Shown: piece after piece, positions 1 through 10,989 of the stretch
How positions within the stretch are numbered: position 1 is the stretch's first letter
Layout: the number at the start of each line of letters is the position of its first letter
NCBI GenBank assembly: GCA_036346225.1
Contig: JARFIW010001369.1
Location: 3,042,001 to 3,106,000, forward strand
Origin: Platerodrilus igneus
Lineage: Eukaryota > Arthropoda > Insecta > Coleoptera > Lycidae
Reading direction: 5' to 3'
DNA length: 64,000 nucleotides
The notes under the pieces: model-generated
Database searches by the model: none
Told to the model about the DNA's origin: nothing
The model's input: only the letters and a program-made list of their open reading frames with translations
Position numbers and translations under genes: made by a program

Positions 1-1150
1 TTGTCAAAATTCTACATTAATTTCTGTTTAATTAAATAAATTTATTAAGAAGTTTGGAAGTGTTTTTTAAAAACGCAGCTCGCAAGGCCTGAACCTTAAC
101 TCGTGTACGATCGTTGTTTTGCGCATTCTCGTTGAAAATAACAATATACACAGCTTGAGTCAATACAGATGTCGTGGGCTTAAGCAACTCGTTACTTCTA
201 GAAGTCTCTCTTCTATCGCAGGATTAGCTAGAAGTTTATTACGTTATATGACACGTTAATAAAAATACTGTGCATTGGCAATTTTTTAAGCTAAGTTCTA
301 AGTCAATATTATATAGCAAGTCATTTCGCACGTTGTATATTAAAGACTAGCTTCAAAATTTCAGAATATTATTGTTAGTATAACAAAGAAATTCCTTGTT
401 TGCCTTATCAAAAGCATGAAAAGCGATGGTGGAATTAATTGTAATACCTTGTATTATCTTTGAACTTGGCAATTTCTAGGGTGCTTAATGAAATTTCTTA
501 CAGTTACGAATATTCAAGCGTTCACTTTTCATTAATTAAAACAAAGTTACAGGAAAGGGTTTTGTTTTAATTAAAGCAAGATGTACAAGAGTAAAGTAAA
601 CACGATTTCAAAACATACTACGAAATTCTATAAATAAGTGCACATTATTATAATTTAGATTGGAAGATGGAAATAACGCAGCTGAAAATTATGTTTGTAA
701 AATTTTGCAGATATATAGCGAGCTCACATATAGTCGGGCGTAATAGAAGAGAAGTTAATCGTATTTTCGCAAAGAAAATAATTTAGGGGTAAATAGAAAA
801 AAATTATCCAACTCCAGGTGAGGAAACAGTTTATGGACTAGGGGAAATTAGTCCAGGCGATCAACAACTTTAAACCTTATAAGTTGCCTGAGCGGGATAT
901 CTCTGGCTCCTCTTGGGAGTTGCTTGCTTGTACACATCGTTCTTTTACCAGGCGTTGTATTGCTTTCAGCTCAATACCTGAAGAATGAAGAGAAGTTTAG
1001 ATAGTCTTTATACAGAAAACAGTTGATAGATACATAAATTAATTTATTGTTGTGGACTATGCCTAGGCCAGAGCCCACACTAGCCGTACATTATAGATAT
1101 TTACATATATTTAAAAACTTATAATCAATAATTCAAAGACAACTGGAGTT
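1..1150. other. Unrecognised AT-rich sequence
   Basis: No open frame of useful length, RNA gene or repeat structure is recognised here. A somewhat less AT-rich patch lies around 830-980, but its translation matches nothing I know. The GT-rich body of the LINE begins just downstream. Confidence 0.4.
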
Positions 1151-1431
1151 CTTGGAATTTTGGTAAGGGGGGATTTGTGCCCCTACCTTAGTCGTTGACT
1201 ATGCACGTGGAGTGAAGCTGATTGTGTGCATAGTGCGAGTGTAAGTGTGATGTGGTAGTGAATTGCAAGAGTGTATATTAAGTGTGTTAGTGCTGCTGTG
1301 TGGGTGGTCTGCTTAGTTAAAAGGATTTTATTTAGGAAATGGTTTAATTCTTGAGGGTAGTTAATGACTAGGAAGTTTATGTTAGGAATTGGGGAGAACG
1401 GGTTAAAGTTTGTAGATTGCTTGAGGTTGAT

Positions 1432-4421
1432 TTATAGTAGAGAGGTTAGGGGACAGGAATATATCAGGTGTTGTGGGTTTTCTAGAAATTGATTGTTGCA
1501 AGGAAAGTGAGGGAAAGGAGTTAAATGGAATTGATGAAGTTTATTGCGGAAGTTACCATGGCCGGACAGAAACTGCATTGTAGGGAGGATTAGAGAAAGG
1601 AATGTGTGGAGGGATGTTTGTGATATCAGGAAAGATATCAAATGTATATCTGCCAGTAGAAGAGTGGGACCAATGGACCAATGGAGTAGGAAGTTATGTA
1701 GTCGGGATTTTATGTCAGTTTTAGGGAGAGTACGGTATGCGTCATAGTGAAGTGTTCTGTCGTGTAGGATGATTGGTAGGTTATGTTTGAGGTTTCAGGT
1801 TTGGAGTGAGGAGTTTAGCTGGATTTCGATCGGAGGAATTTGAAACAAGGTATACAAAGACGCTGTGGAGGTGGTTCTGTACGCTCTTGAGGTGTAGAGT
1901 AGGAAAGGGCTTATAATCGTGTTGAGCGAACGTCTGGAGGAGGGAGGTGTAAGCGAAAGCCAAGAATCTACTGCGTATCTGATGATCGGGATTATGATGT
2001 GGTTAATGATTAGTCTTCGTGTTGGATTGGTGAGGTGGACTGACTTATGGAGTATGATTTGTGTTTTGGTTCGAAGTTTGGAGACATGGGAGTTCATTTT
2101 TAGGCGTGTGTCAATGTGGAGTCCATGGTAGGAAGCTGTTGTTGAGAGGAGAATTGGCGTGTTAAGGATGTGAATCTTAGGATTTCGGTTTGGGCTGAGG
2201 TAGCCTTTGAGCAGGAGCATTTTTGTTTTAGATGGGGAGAGTGGTTGTCTGTTTAAAGAGCACCAGGATTCAATTGAATTAATTAGAACGGCAGCGGTGG
2301 ATTCTATAGAGGCACGAGAGTTGCAGTGAATAAGGAAAGCTACGTCATCGGAGTAAGCGAAGGTGGGGGTGTTTAGGATATTTATGTCTAAGAGAGGATT
2401 GATTGCGAGGTTCCATAGGGTAGGTGATAAACGGGAACCTTGTGGACATCCTTGGGTGAGAGGTTTAGTAACCAAGTGGAAATTGGAGGTTAGGATGGCT
2501 GTTCGTGATGAGCGGAAGGATTTTATTAAGATGTAACGGTTGGAAGGGAAATTGGCTTGTTTAAGTTGATTAAGAAGATTGGGCCACCAAAGGAGATCGA
2601 AGGCTGAGTGGAAGTCGAGGAATAAGGAGACTACGTATGTATAAGGAGATGTTTGGACCGTTTGAATTAGGGAGCGGATTATAAGTTCAGCGCTATGCCC
2701 CGAGCGAAAGCCGTGTTGGTTAGGTGAGAGTAAGGAATGACGTTCTATGTGTGAGTTTAGTTTGTATAAGATGGCTTGTTCAAGGAGTTTGCCAAGTGTT
2801 GGAAGGAGTACAATAGGTCTGTAGGATTTGAGGTCTTCGGGAGGCTTATTGGGTTTGAGTATAAGGGAGATGGAAGCATATTTAAATGGGTCGGGAAAAA
2901 TCCCAGAGGAGAGGCATTTTTGGAATAGTACGTGTGTGGATTCTCTAATGAGGGGCCAGGATTTTCGTAAGTAGGATCTGGTTGGTGACGAGGTCTGGGC
3001 CGGGGGCTTTATGGGGAGTTTAGCTTGTTAACGAAGGAATCGAAGAGGTAGAGCTCAAGATCTGTGTCTGGGTCCGAGTCTGGTTGGGTTAGAGTGTTGT
3101 CAATTATGCGTTGTTGCGGTTGGGTTGGTACGACAAGAGGAGCCGAAGGTATTGCTGTATCTAGGAGGGTAAACATTGTTAGCGTAAATATGGAAGGGTG
3201 TGTAGTTGAGATGGCTGTGAGGATGTGTGTGGAAGAAGGTTTGATCAGTTTACGGTACGTACTCCAAGGATTTGTGTGTTGATCGTGAATTATGTCAAGG
3301 TAGTGCTGTTTTCTCGTGGTGTTAATGAGGATTTTGTATTGTCGTCTGTCAGTGGTATATTTGTTAGATAATGTATTAATAGTAATGGGGTCTGCATTGG
3401 TACGTTTCGCTCTTTGTAGTCTGTGTCTAGTAGTTGCAAGTGAACGCGTGGCATGAGTAAGTTGTTGTGTCCACCACGGCATGGCTCGTGGGGTGTAATG
3501 TTTCCGTGGGATAGTTTTAGAGGCAGCTGTGAAGATATTGTTGGTTATTTCGTTAGCGAGTGAATAAGGTGTGAAGTTTACATAGGAGACTGATGGGAAA
3601 GCGGGGATGATTGAAGCTAAGGATTCTAGAAATAAGGGCCAGTCTGCTTTTCGGGTGTTAAAGGATTGAATCTTCTGGTGTGTTCTGGGGGGAAGATTGG
3701 TTAGGATATCAAATGTAATTGGATTATGATCACTGGATTGATGGATGTAAGAAACTGTCCAGGAACTAATTAGGTTTAAGACTGGGGAGTTGGTGAGAGT
3801 AATGTCGATGTTGGATTTGACGTATTGGGATTCCCAAGTAAGGATAAGGGATGGGAAGTTGTGGATTCTAAGATGGTGTTGGAGTGTAAAGTCCTCTAAA
3901 GTAGTGCCGTTTTCGTCAGTGAAATCGTTAAACCATAGTGTGGATTTGAAATTGGCGTCAGTAGATATGATGATTGATTTGTCTCCAATCGTTGTAAATA
4001 TGTGGTCTAGTTGATGTAAATAGGTATTAATGTCTGTTCTGTATTGGAAGTAAGAAGAAATGAGGAAATTTGTGCCTGATTTCCAGAGAAGTTCAATTAC
4101 GGTAATTTAGGGGGTGCATAAGAAGGTGTGGTAAGAAGCGTCAATTAGGGGGTCTGTAACAATGATGGCGGAGGTTTAGTTAGGGTCAGGCGGGCTAGGG
4201 TGAATATAGGTGCGGGAGTTTGGTGGGGTGTTAGGAATTTTGTTTCGGACTAGGTAAGGTTCTTGGACTAGGGCGATTTGAATTTTGTGTTCTTGGAGTA
4301 TGTGGGACAGCTGTAGGGTGGCGGCGCGAGAGTGTTGTAGGTTGATATGAATTGTGCGCAGTTTGATGTGTAAGTGGTGCGATTCTTGTGTCCATTTGCG
4401 TAAGTGTTGTCTAGAACCCAT
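1432..4421 (-). pseudogene. LINE ORF2: APE endonuclease and reverse transcriptase, R1-like, broken
   Basis: This is the element polyprotein that nicks target DNA and copies RNA into it. The endonuclease starts near 4421 with INLQHSRAATLQL and VQEPY (catalytic Glu), continues with STDAN near 3950 and ends with SDHNPI near 3730. A PWW linker follows at 3482. The RT has SYRPIVLLP, NQHGFRSGHS, FLDFHSAFD, QGCPQGSRLSP and the catalytic YSDD, where most relatives have YADD. The C-terminal region (1641-1432) has GHGNF and the ENPQHLIYSCPL segment typical of R1-type elements. A frameshift lies near 2965, a stop lies near 4178, and further breaks follow the RT. Confidence 0.85.
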
Positions 4422-4435
4422 AATCTGTGCGTAGT

Positions 4436-5323
4436 TTAGTCATATAGAGAGATTGTTTTAGACAGGGCAGTCGGGATTAGTAACGGAAAGGTCGTGGAGG
4501 CGATTAATGCGGGAACAATTGGTGCAAACGAGAGCAGCAGTGGGGGGATTCGGACATGATTTGGAGGGATGGCTTTCGGCGCAGTGGCCACAGGCGGTTG
4601 GGGATCAACAGGTTTTTGCAGAGTGACCAAAGCGCTGGCAATTAAAAAATCGGGTAACGGAAACGAGGTCTCTGATACTGCAGGATTTGTAACCTATAAA
4701 ACGTGGGAATTTGTGGTGAGGATGGATCGTAATCTGGGAGACACGTTTAGAATTAAGTTGTCGGAGTGATCTGTTCTTGTGCGACGGATGGCAATGGAGA
4801 TTTCTGTTCGGCGCGTGTCTTCAGGAATAAGTAGGTGTAATGAATTCTAAAGGTATATAAAGTTAAAAGCGTCTGTAGATGGGATCTCTTTGTCTAAGTC
4901 GAAGATGATGATTTGCGGGAGTTTAGGTTTAGGGAAATGTACACTGCAGGAATTTTTTGTGAGTGAGGAAATAAGATTAACGTCAGTGGGTTTGGTTGTA
5001 CGTATGGTAACTAAGGTTTTGGTAGGTCGGATACTTTGAATACTAAGATTAGGAAATGAGGGTCGAAGGTTAGTTTTTATGACTTTCAGGAGCTCAGTGG
5101 GTGTTGTATCGGATGTGGTGGGTTTTAAAGTTATGATTTTGGAGAGTAGTTTGGTTAAGGGAGAATGCTGTAATAGCGGTTGCTGAGAAATAGCGGCGGC
5201 GTATGCGGGAGTGTGTGCTTGAATTGGCGTTTGTGTTGTTACCTTGTCTGTTGCTTGTAGCTTGGCATCTAGGCATTGTTGCACTGCTAACAGTTTCGCT
5301 TCGGAGATGTTGTATTTCTGCAC
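4436..5323 (-). pseudogene. LINE ORF1 (gag-like nucleic-acid-binding protein), broken
   Basis: The N-terminal part (5323-4847) is an open frame of 158 residues, rich in Thr, Pro and Leu, containing an RRM-like stretch (IQSIRPTKTLVTIRTTKPTD). Downstream, minus-strand translation gives zinc knuckles: CQRFGHSAKTC near 4630, then CGHCAESHPSKSC, then VCTNC followed by H and C residues. This is the usual Jockey/R1 gag arrangement that binds element RNA. The first knuckle has lost its leading cysteine and is followed by an in-frame TGA at 4605-4607. The two parts are in different frames. Confidence 0.75.
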
Positions 5324-5539
5324 CGCTTCGTTAGCAATTAACGCAGTTTATTCAAACCAGTTCTCAGAGATTGTTCCTAGACCACGTCTTATCTTCCCAT
5401 CAGTTTAATGTTGTATCTTCTAAAGATTGGAATCTGTCTCCTTGTGCGCTTATTTAATTATAGAGGTTGCGTTTGAGAAACCACCTTTAATTGTATAAAT
5501 CCAGCTCTCTAAAATCGAGACATAGTCATCTGAACTGCA

Positions 5540-5950
5540 ACGTTCAGTTACTCCGGTGCCGAGTGATATTGCATCACGATAACGCCATGTGCGATCGCTC
5601 TTCCATCGTCTAGGACATCAAAACGCTGAAATGGGATCTGCTACCGCACCCGCCGTATTCGTAGACCTGCCTCTCTCCGAATACAACTTGTTGCAGTCCA
5701 TGGCGCAAGGCTTGGATGGGCTACATTTGCCCAATTTCGAGGAAATGCAAAAGTGGTTGGATGAATGGTTTCGGTACAAAGACGTGTCGTGTTATCATCG
5801 CGGTATCCATGTATTACTAGAGGGATGGCAAAAATGTGTAGCTAGCGAAGAACGATACTTTGAATAAACCAATTTTTGCATTTCTCTTGAAATTTTCCAT
5901 TTTTCATTCATCAAAAGAACCCGGAAACTTAGTTGCGTACCTCGTAGAAT
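5540..5950 (+). mobile_element. Mariner-family DNA transposon, 3' remnant
   Basis: The translated 3' end of a mariner transposase is followed by an element tail with CCCGGAAACTTAGTTGCGTA (about 5920), the style of mariner 3' inverted repeats. The 5' half of the element is absent; the R1-like LINE lies immediately to the left. Confidence 0.65.
5566..5867 (+). pseudogene. Mariner transposase C-terminal fragment
   Basis: The fragment covers the end of the catalytic domain: HDNA (second catalytic Asp) at about 5577, LLPHPPYS at about 5640, then after a frameshift DLPLSEYNLLQSM, which corresponds to the DLAPSDYHLFRSM block around the third catalytic Asp, and finally the C-terminal WLDEWF, YHRGIHVL and CVASEERYFE motifs. 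An in-frame stop lies before the LPHPPYS block. The spacing between the second and third Asp is shorter than the D34D of the family, so there are deletions. The last 92 codons (5589-5867) are open, but the first Asp and the DNA-binding domain are missing. Confidence 0.75.
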
Positions 5951-6943
5951 GTGTTGACCTACAATAGTAATCAAACCTATACACTTTTTATCAAATCACC
6001 AACGAGTACTAGTCATATATTTGTCTTAGTTCAAAGGCACACATTACCAAGTTTGACCGTTGATGAATTACTAATATTTTAAGTGGACTGTGTTTAACAA
6101 CATTCATGTGTTAAACTAACATTTTTGTAAAGTTAATTTGCCAAATTATTTTCTACTATGTAGGAGGAAAAAAGGATTAGGCGTGAAACCTAAGGATTAC
6201 CGTTCACATGGAGACGTTTTGAAAATACACACTAGCAAGAAACGTTTGGCATAAATATGGGTAGAAGAATACCAAAAAGGGGTAGATAAATTTGTATTCG
6301 CTAGCGTTTTCCTTACATCACATGTAAAAGGGTTTACAACTTTACTTTTTTATATAAAGCGAATTTAAAGTTTAAGGCAATAAATTGCATAATCCCATTT
6401 CATATTAAAATTTCTACTGCGAAATGATGATACTATTGCCGGATTTTAATAGATTGTAAGTCACTCTTTAGAGCGGGATTTTTATAGTTAATAAATACCC
6501 CAAAATCTACCAAAGATTTTAGTATATCATGATTCCTACTACAGACCATAACCTTTTGTAAACCGTAATTAACTAGTCCCATTAAGAGTTCTGAAATAAT
6601 TTGATGATTGCGCATTTCGAACTCGAGGTTAATTTATCATTTACACAATAAATACAATATTTAAACCCAACCGCATTTGTATAACAATAAATGTACGTGG
6701 AATCCTGACTCAGACCTGAAATTTACGTGCAAATAACTTGGTTCCACATAAAATTTGTATTACGTCTGTGAAGACAATTAACAACCAAACACCAGGACTT
6801 GTATCCGGATTTTGGTAATTTAAAAACCTTCTCTCACATAAAAAACAAATCAAAAAGTAATAAATGTTACCATTAATAAGAAAATTAAACCATTCTAAAA
6901 TATTTATTTGGTTAAGGAAATGTACCATTAAAATAAGTTGCTC
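5951..6943. other. Unrecognised AT-rich intergenic sequence
   Basis: No coding frame longer than about 70 codons and no known repeat is seen. This is the upstream region of the first repeat-protein gene, so distal regulatory sites may lie here, but none can be named. Confidence 0.4.
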
Positions 6944-6976
6944 TATATAAACGGCTTATAATAATTTTTCCTTCAA
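6944..6976 (+). promoter_or_regulatory. Probable core promoter (TATA box plus initiator) of the 7070 gene
   Basis: TATATAA at 6944-6950 is followed 31 bases later by TTCAATT, whose A at 6975 is a plausible start site. The block TATATAAACGGCTTAT closely matches TATATAAACGACTTAT upstream of the paralogous gene on the other strand, which supports it as a functional, inherited promoter. Confidence 0.65.
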
Positions 6977-7018
6977 TTCATATATGTTACGCCTTTATAA
7001 CAGAGGCGCTCAACTAGC

Positions 7019-7069
7019 GTAAGTAATTAATTTCGAATTTTTTCTTTTTTAGTATACATTATTTTTTAG
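7019..7069 (+). other. Probable 51-bp intron just before the start codon
   Basis: A GTAAGT donor at 7019 and a pyrimidine-rich tract ending in TTTTTTAG at 7069 bracket 51 bases, close to the 55-bp intron of the paralogue. In the paralogue the second exon begins exactly where this ATG lies. The predicted leader exon (6975-7018) contains an ATG at 6984 that is out of frame with the main coding sequence after splicing, so either that ATG is skipped or the exon 1 model is imperfect. Confidence 0.5.
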
Positions 7070-8709
7070 ATGCGTGTTTTCTTATTTGGAATTTTGGCGG
7101 TTGCTGTGTATGGCGATGCTCCTTATCCAGCAGCCTTAAAACCGTATCCAGCTGCAATACCAATAGAACTGCCTGTAGCTCCGTATCGAGCTGCAATTCC
7201 TGCTACATCATATGGAGTTCCAGAACTTAAGGTAGTACATACACCTAAAATTGTAACTAATTATGACTATAAATTGATAACGCTACCTAAAATTGTGGCA
7301 AAAGCTGAAATACCACTGGCTCCTTATCCTGCACAGATTTCAAAAATAGACGTACCCGCTGTTAAAATTGAAACGCCTTATCCTGCCGCAATTGTTGAAA
7401 GAAAAGCACCCTCCATTCCAGTTTCTGAATATGGGGTACCTAAAATAGAAGTAATCGAACCACTTAAACCCATTTTAACATCCTACGAATACAAGTTGCC
7501 TAAAATTGATATTCCACTCGCTCCTTATCCTGCACCAATTGTTGAAAGGAAAGCACCATATCCTGCATCGGTTCCAGCTCCTGAATATGGTGTACCTAAG
7601 ATAGAAGTGATTCAACCACCTAAACCCATTATAACAACCTATGAATATAAATTGCCTAAAATTGAAGTCCCACTTGCTCCTTACCCTGCGCCAGTTGTTG
7701 AAAGGAAAGCACCATATCCTGCGTCCATTCCAGCTCCTGAATACGGTGTACCTAAAATAGAAGTGATTCAACCACTAAACCCATTACAACAACCTATGAA
7801 TACAAATTGCCTAAAATTGAAGTCCCACTTGCTCCTTACCCTGCACCAGTTGTTGAAAGGAAAGCACCATATCCTGCGTCCATTCCAGCTCCTGAATACG
7901 GTGTACCTAGAATAGAAGTGATCCAACCACCTAAACCCATTATAACATCCTACGAATATAGGCTAATAACACCACCTAAAATTGAAGTTCCTCTTGCTCC
8001 TTATCCTGCAGCAATTATCGAAAAGAAAGCTCCATACCCAGCACCTGTTCCAGTATTAGAGTATGGCGTACCTAAGATAGAACTTCCACCTCCAAAACCT
8101 ATTACAACATACTACGAATACAAACTGATACCACAGCCAAAAATCGATGTACAACCTGCACCTTACCCTGCACCAATTATTGAAAAGAATTTAGCTCCCT
8201 ATCCTGCACCTATTCCAGCTTCTGAATACGGTGTACCCCGAATAGAAGTGCTTCCACCTCCTAAACTTATTACAACGTCCTATTCATATAATCTAATAAC
8301 ACCACCTAAAGTTGAATTACCACTAGCACCATATCCGGCAGCTAAAATTGTTCCCTACGCACCTGCATCTGAATATGGTCCTCCTGTTCTTCCACTATCT
8401 CAGCCTATTACAACCACCTACGAATATAAGGTACTGACGCCACCCAAGCCCATTGAAGTTCCGTCGTCTGTATATGGTATACCAAAATTGGAGGTAGTTA
8501 AAGAAGTAATCCCAGAACCAAAGCTGGAACCTGTTTATGGTCTACCTAGAGCAGAATATGGAGTACCTAAGATTGAAGTATTACCTTCAAAACCAGTATT
8601 AACTTCTTACGAGTATGCAGTGCCATTGGAACCTGTCAAAAAAATCGAATTACTTAAAACAGTCATTCCAGAAGTACCACCGACGCCTCATTTAACTTAT
8701 GGCTTATGA
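7070..8709 (+). CDS. Secreted Pro/Tyr/Val-rich repeat protein (cuticle-like), one frameshift
   Basis: The product starts with a hydrophobic signal peptide (MRVFLFGILAVAVYG) and then consists of about ten degenerate repeats with the pattern APYPAPVVERKAPYPA, PEYGVPKIEVIQPPKP, TSYEYKL, KIEVPL. The freshest repeats (about 7581-7892) have a 156-bp period. A single base is missing near 7774 (CCACTAAACCC where sister repeats read CCACCTAAACCC), splitting the frame into 7070-7915 and 7807-8709. Allowing for it, the span is exactly 547 codons including the stop. The C-terminus PPTPHLTYGL is identical to that of the - strand gene at 20584-21304. The composition resembles low-complexity insect cuticular or other extracellular matrix proteins; no chitin-binding R&R motif is seen, so the function is inferred only from composition and secretion. 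The frameshift could be a sequencing error in near-identical repeats or a real lesion. Confidence 0.8.
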
Positions 8710-8763
8710 ACAGTAACGATAATTTAAATGTTATATTAATATTTATACAATTGTATGTTATTT

Positions 8764-8769
8764 AATAAA
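8764..8769 (+). terminator. Polyadenylation signal of the 7070 gene
   Basis: AATAAA lies 55 bases after the TGA stop, the usual distance for a short insect 3' UTR. Confidence 0.6.
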
Positions 8770-9704
8770 AAATATCTTGTAGTTGCAATTGTCCCCTTAA
8801 AAGTTGAAAAGTGCGATTTGAAAACAAGTTAGTTAAAAAATCAGTGACATATGATATGAAAAGCACAACGTGTGTTAATTGTTACAAGCATCGATGCGGT
8901 AATTGAAGGAAAAACAGTATGGAGAAACCACGGTCGAAATTAAGTAAGAGATCCAACAAAATCATGCTTTCTATTAAAAAATGTACAAATCATAGGTAAT
9001 TTGCCAAAAGCTCCTAACTGTAGACTGTATCCTTTAAAATACCAAAGGCAACTAAACAAAGTTTACTAAATTTATTAAAATAATTCCCAAATTTTTGCTA
9101 ATAAAAATGCACAGGATAAACGTTCTGCTCAATTTATTCATCGAAAAGATAAACCAATGTTTATCTACAAAATCGGCCAATAATACGATTTATTTAGACT
9201 TTCAGTCTGTATTTATATTTTCTTAAGCTTCAAGTAAACTTTTTAGCAAAAAGAATTTAGCAGAATATTAATAGATTCGTCCATTTTTTCCACAAGTTTA
9301 TTTTTCTAGTTAATTTCAAATTTTCCGCTTCTTTTGTACCTTAAAAAACTTTATTTTCTTTCTTTTTGTACTTTTAAAAGTCAGAATTCATTTCGTATAC
9401 AGCTGAAATCTTTCTAAAAATGAACCTCACAAGAGCACTTTTTTATGTATGTCACAGTCTTCCCAGAACCACGATTACAGCACCAAACTTAACCTCAAAA
9501 GTTCTTATCATGTTTAATCAACTAATATACACACAGGTAGAAAGGACATTGTAATACGACACAAAAATTAAAAGGTCCAAAAATAGCAATGCTTATTAAA
9601 AATTTCTTAAAGCTACTAAATTGCAGTTCGTAGAGCAACATCGATCGACATATCCCGCTAGCTTTTCTCAGACCTCTTTAACTCCACTCATTTCTCTGAA
9701 TACT
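8770..9704. other. Unrecognised AT-rich spacer
   Basis: No coding frame or known repeat is seen between the polyadenylation signal and the transposon fragment starting near 9705. Confidence 0.4.
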
Positions 9705-9961
9705 AACGGGGTGGTTCATAAGTCAGTAGGGTTATCCATATATTTTTATTTAAATAATTAGATGAACATAATCATTATAAACAATTTTCAAGGTAATTTC
9801 TTCTATTATCTATAGCCAGTCTACCAACGATGGCGTAGTTTTGGATTCCACGCCTATATTAATTTGGAGCTACGGAAAATGTCGAAGCAAGTTCAAGAGC
9901 ATTTTTGTTTTGAAAGGAGTTGCCATGCAGACTATTGCATAACGAGAAGAAAAGTGATAGT
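9705..9961 (+). mobile_element. Possible Tc1/mariner-type 5' end fragment
   Basis: The sequence GGGGTGGTTCATAAGTCAGT at about 9709 resembles inverted-repeat ends of insect mariner-like elements. It is followed after about 170 bases by an ATG with MSKQVQEHFCFERSCHADYC in frame, resembling a transposase start. A SINE follows at once, and no other transposase part was found. The call is tentative. Confidence 0.35.
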
Positions 9962-10256
9962 CAGCGGGTGCCACATCTATAAGCAGTTCCTTGGAACAGA
10001 CAGGTCCCGGGTTCGATTCTCGACACGGACCGCTTGAAAAATGTTGGGCGAGAATTTTTCACAAAAATACGCCCTCGTGCGGATGAGAGATAAAATGGAG
10101 ATCTCGTGTGCGTATTGGCAAGCAAGTTAAAGATCCCTATCTTAATTGGAATTGCAAAGGTTCCGGTATAATTCAAAATTTCCAGATAAAAAAGAAACTC
10201 GTTTCCTGACCAATGTAGGTACCTACGGATGGAACATTGGAAAATCAAATGTAGGA
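9962..10256 (+). mobile_element. tRNA-derived SINE, copy 1
   Basis: It shares the body of the five-copy family seen in this window: a B-box-like GGGTTCGATTCTCGACACGG, CGCTTGAAAAATGTTGGGCG, the CCCTCGTGCGGATGAGAG segment, a GAAATTTCCAG-type stretch and the terminal ATTGGAAAATCAAATGTAG. The A-box half of the head is poorly conserved. Target duplications are not clear; CATAAC flanks both sides at a distance. Confidence 0.75.
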
Positions 10257-10989
10257 GTGCAATGTCATAACAATAATAGGGGTGTGCAAAAACCTTCTAA
10301 ATAAGTACCTTTGTCGGATTAGCAGTATGATGATATATATTGTTGTGTAAAAGCTTTCGTTATGCAATCTTCTTGGTCGTTTTTCTTGAATTGGAGCGAA
10401 AGGCGTGTTTTTGAAAATTAATGTCAGCAGTGATAGAAAAGTAGTTCGTAGTATACAATACCCACTACGTCCCACCAGATGCATACCATTTTCTTCTGTG
10501 GGTGGACATTGACTTTTGTACAAGGAGATGTTTTTTTTCAGGGTTCGGCCATTTATTTCCATTCTTGATTTTTTGTTACCGGTAATGATTTTGTTCTTTT
10601 TAAATGTTACCCAGCATCTGCAAATGTCGCAAAATGGTAGATTGGTCACAGTTTATCACACTTGACAGTTCCAAAGTAGAAATGATAACCGGTTTAATGC
10701 TTTTAAACAGCGTTAATCAAAGTCCGACGGTGTTCTTGGACATGGAGCATCTTTAGTATCACAACTAACCTGCTAGAAACAAGAACACAATTTTCTTGAT
10801 GTGCTATCTGCGACGGCATTTACTCCGTTCATTATATTAATGTTTCGATTCGCCTTGAATGCCTTCGCATCTTTATTAAACTGAAACTGAAGAATATTCC
10901 GGAAAATGACATTTTTAAATAAAACTAAGTGATAATCTAAGGTCGCATGCATGCACATGAGCATTCATAAAAGCAATGCGAATAAATAA
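10257..10989. other. Unrecognised sequence
   Basis: A 134-codon open frame on the - strand (10649-10245) starts MTNLPFCDICRCWVTFKK but shows no family resemblance I can name, and it runs into SINE-adjacent sequence. Nothing else is recognised. Confidence 0.3.

Larger units (their letters stand above)
1160..5345 (-). mobile_element. Decayed R1-like non-LTR retrotransposon (LINE), near full length
   Basis: The minus strand carries, in order, a gag-like ORF1 with zinc knuckles, an APE-type endonuclease, a linker with the PWW motif, a reverse transcriptase, and a C-terminal domain containing GHGNF and a cysteine/histidine segment. That order, without an RNase H domain between RT and the C-terminal segment, fits the R1 group of the Jockey superfamily. 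Strong strand asymmetry (GT-rich on +, CA-rich on -) marks its extent. The outer ends are approximate: no target-site duplication or tail was identified. Several frameshifts and stops show that the copy is dead, although the RT frame is open from about 2960 to 1795. Confidence 0.85.

Noticed and set aside
7475..7771. 98-codon frame antisense to the repeat-protein gene
   Set aside because: It is the reverse-strand shadow of the 156-bp coding repeats; the repeated amino-acid pattern simply mirrors the sense repeats.
10245..10649. 134-codon - strand frame with two cysteines near the start
   Set aside because: No recognisable family, no promoter or splice signals, and it lies between transposon fragments.
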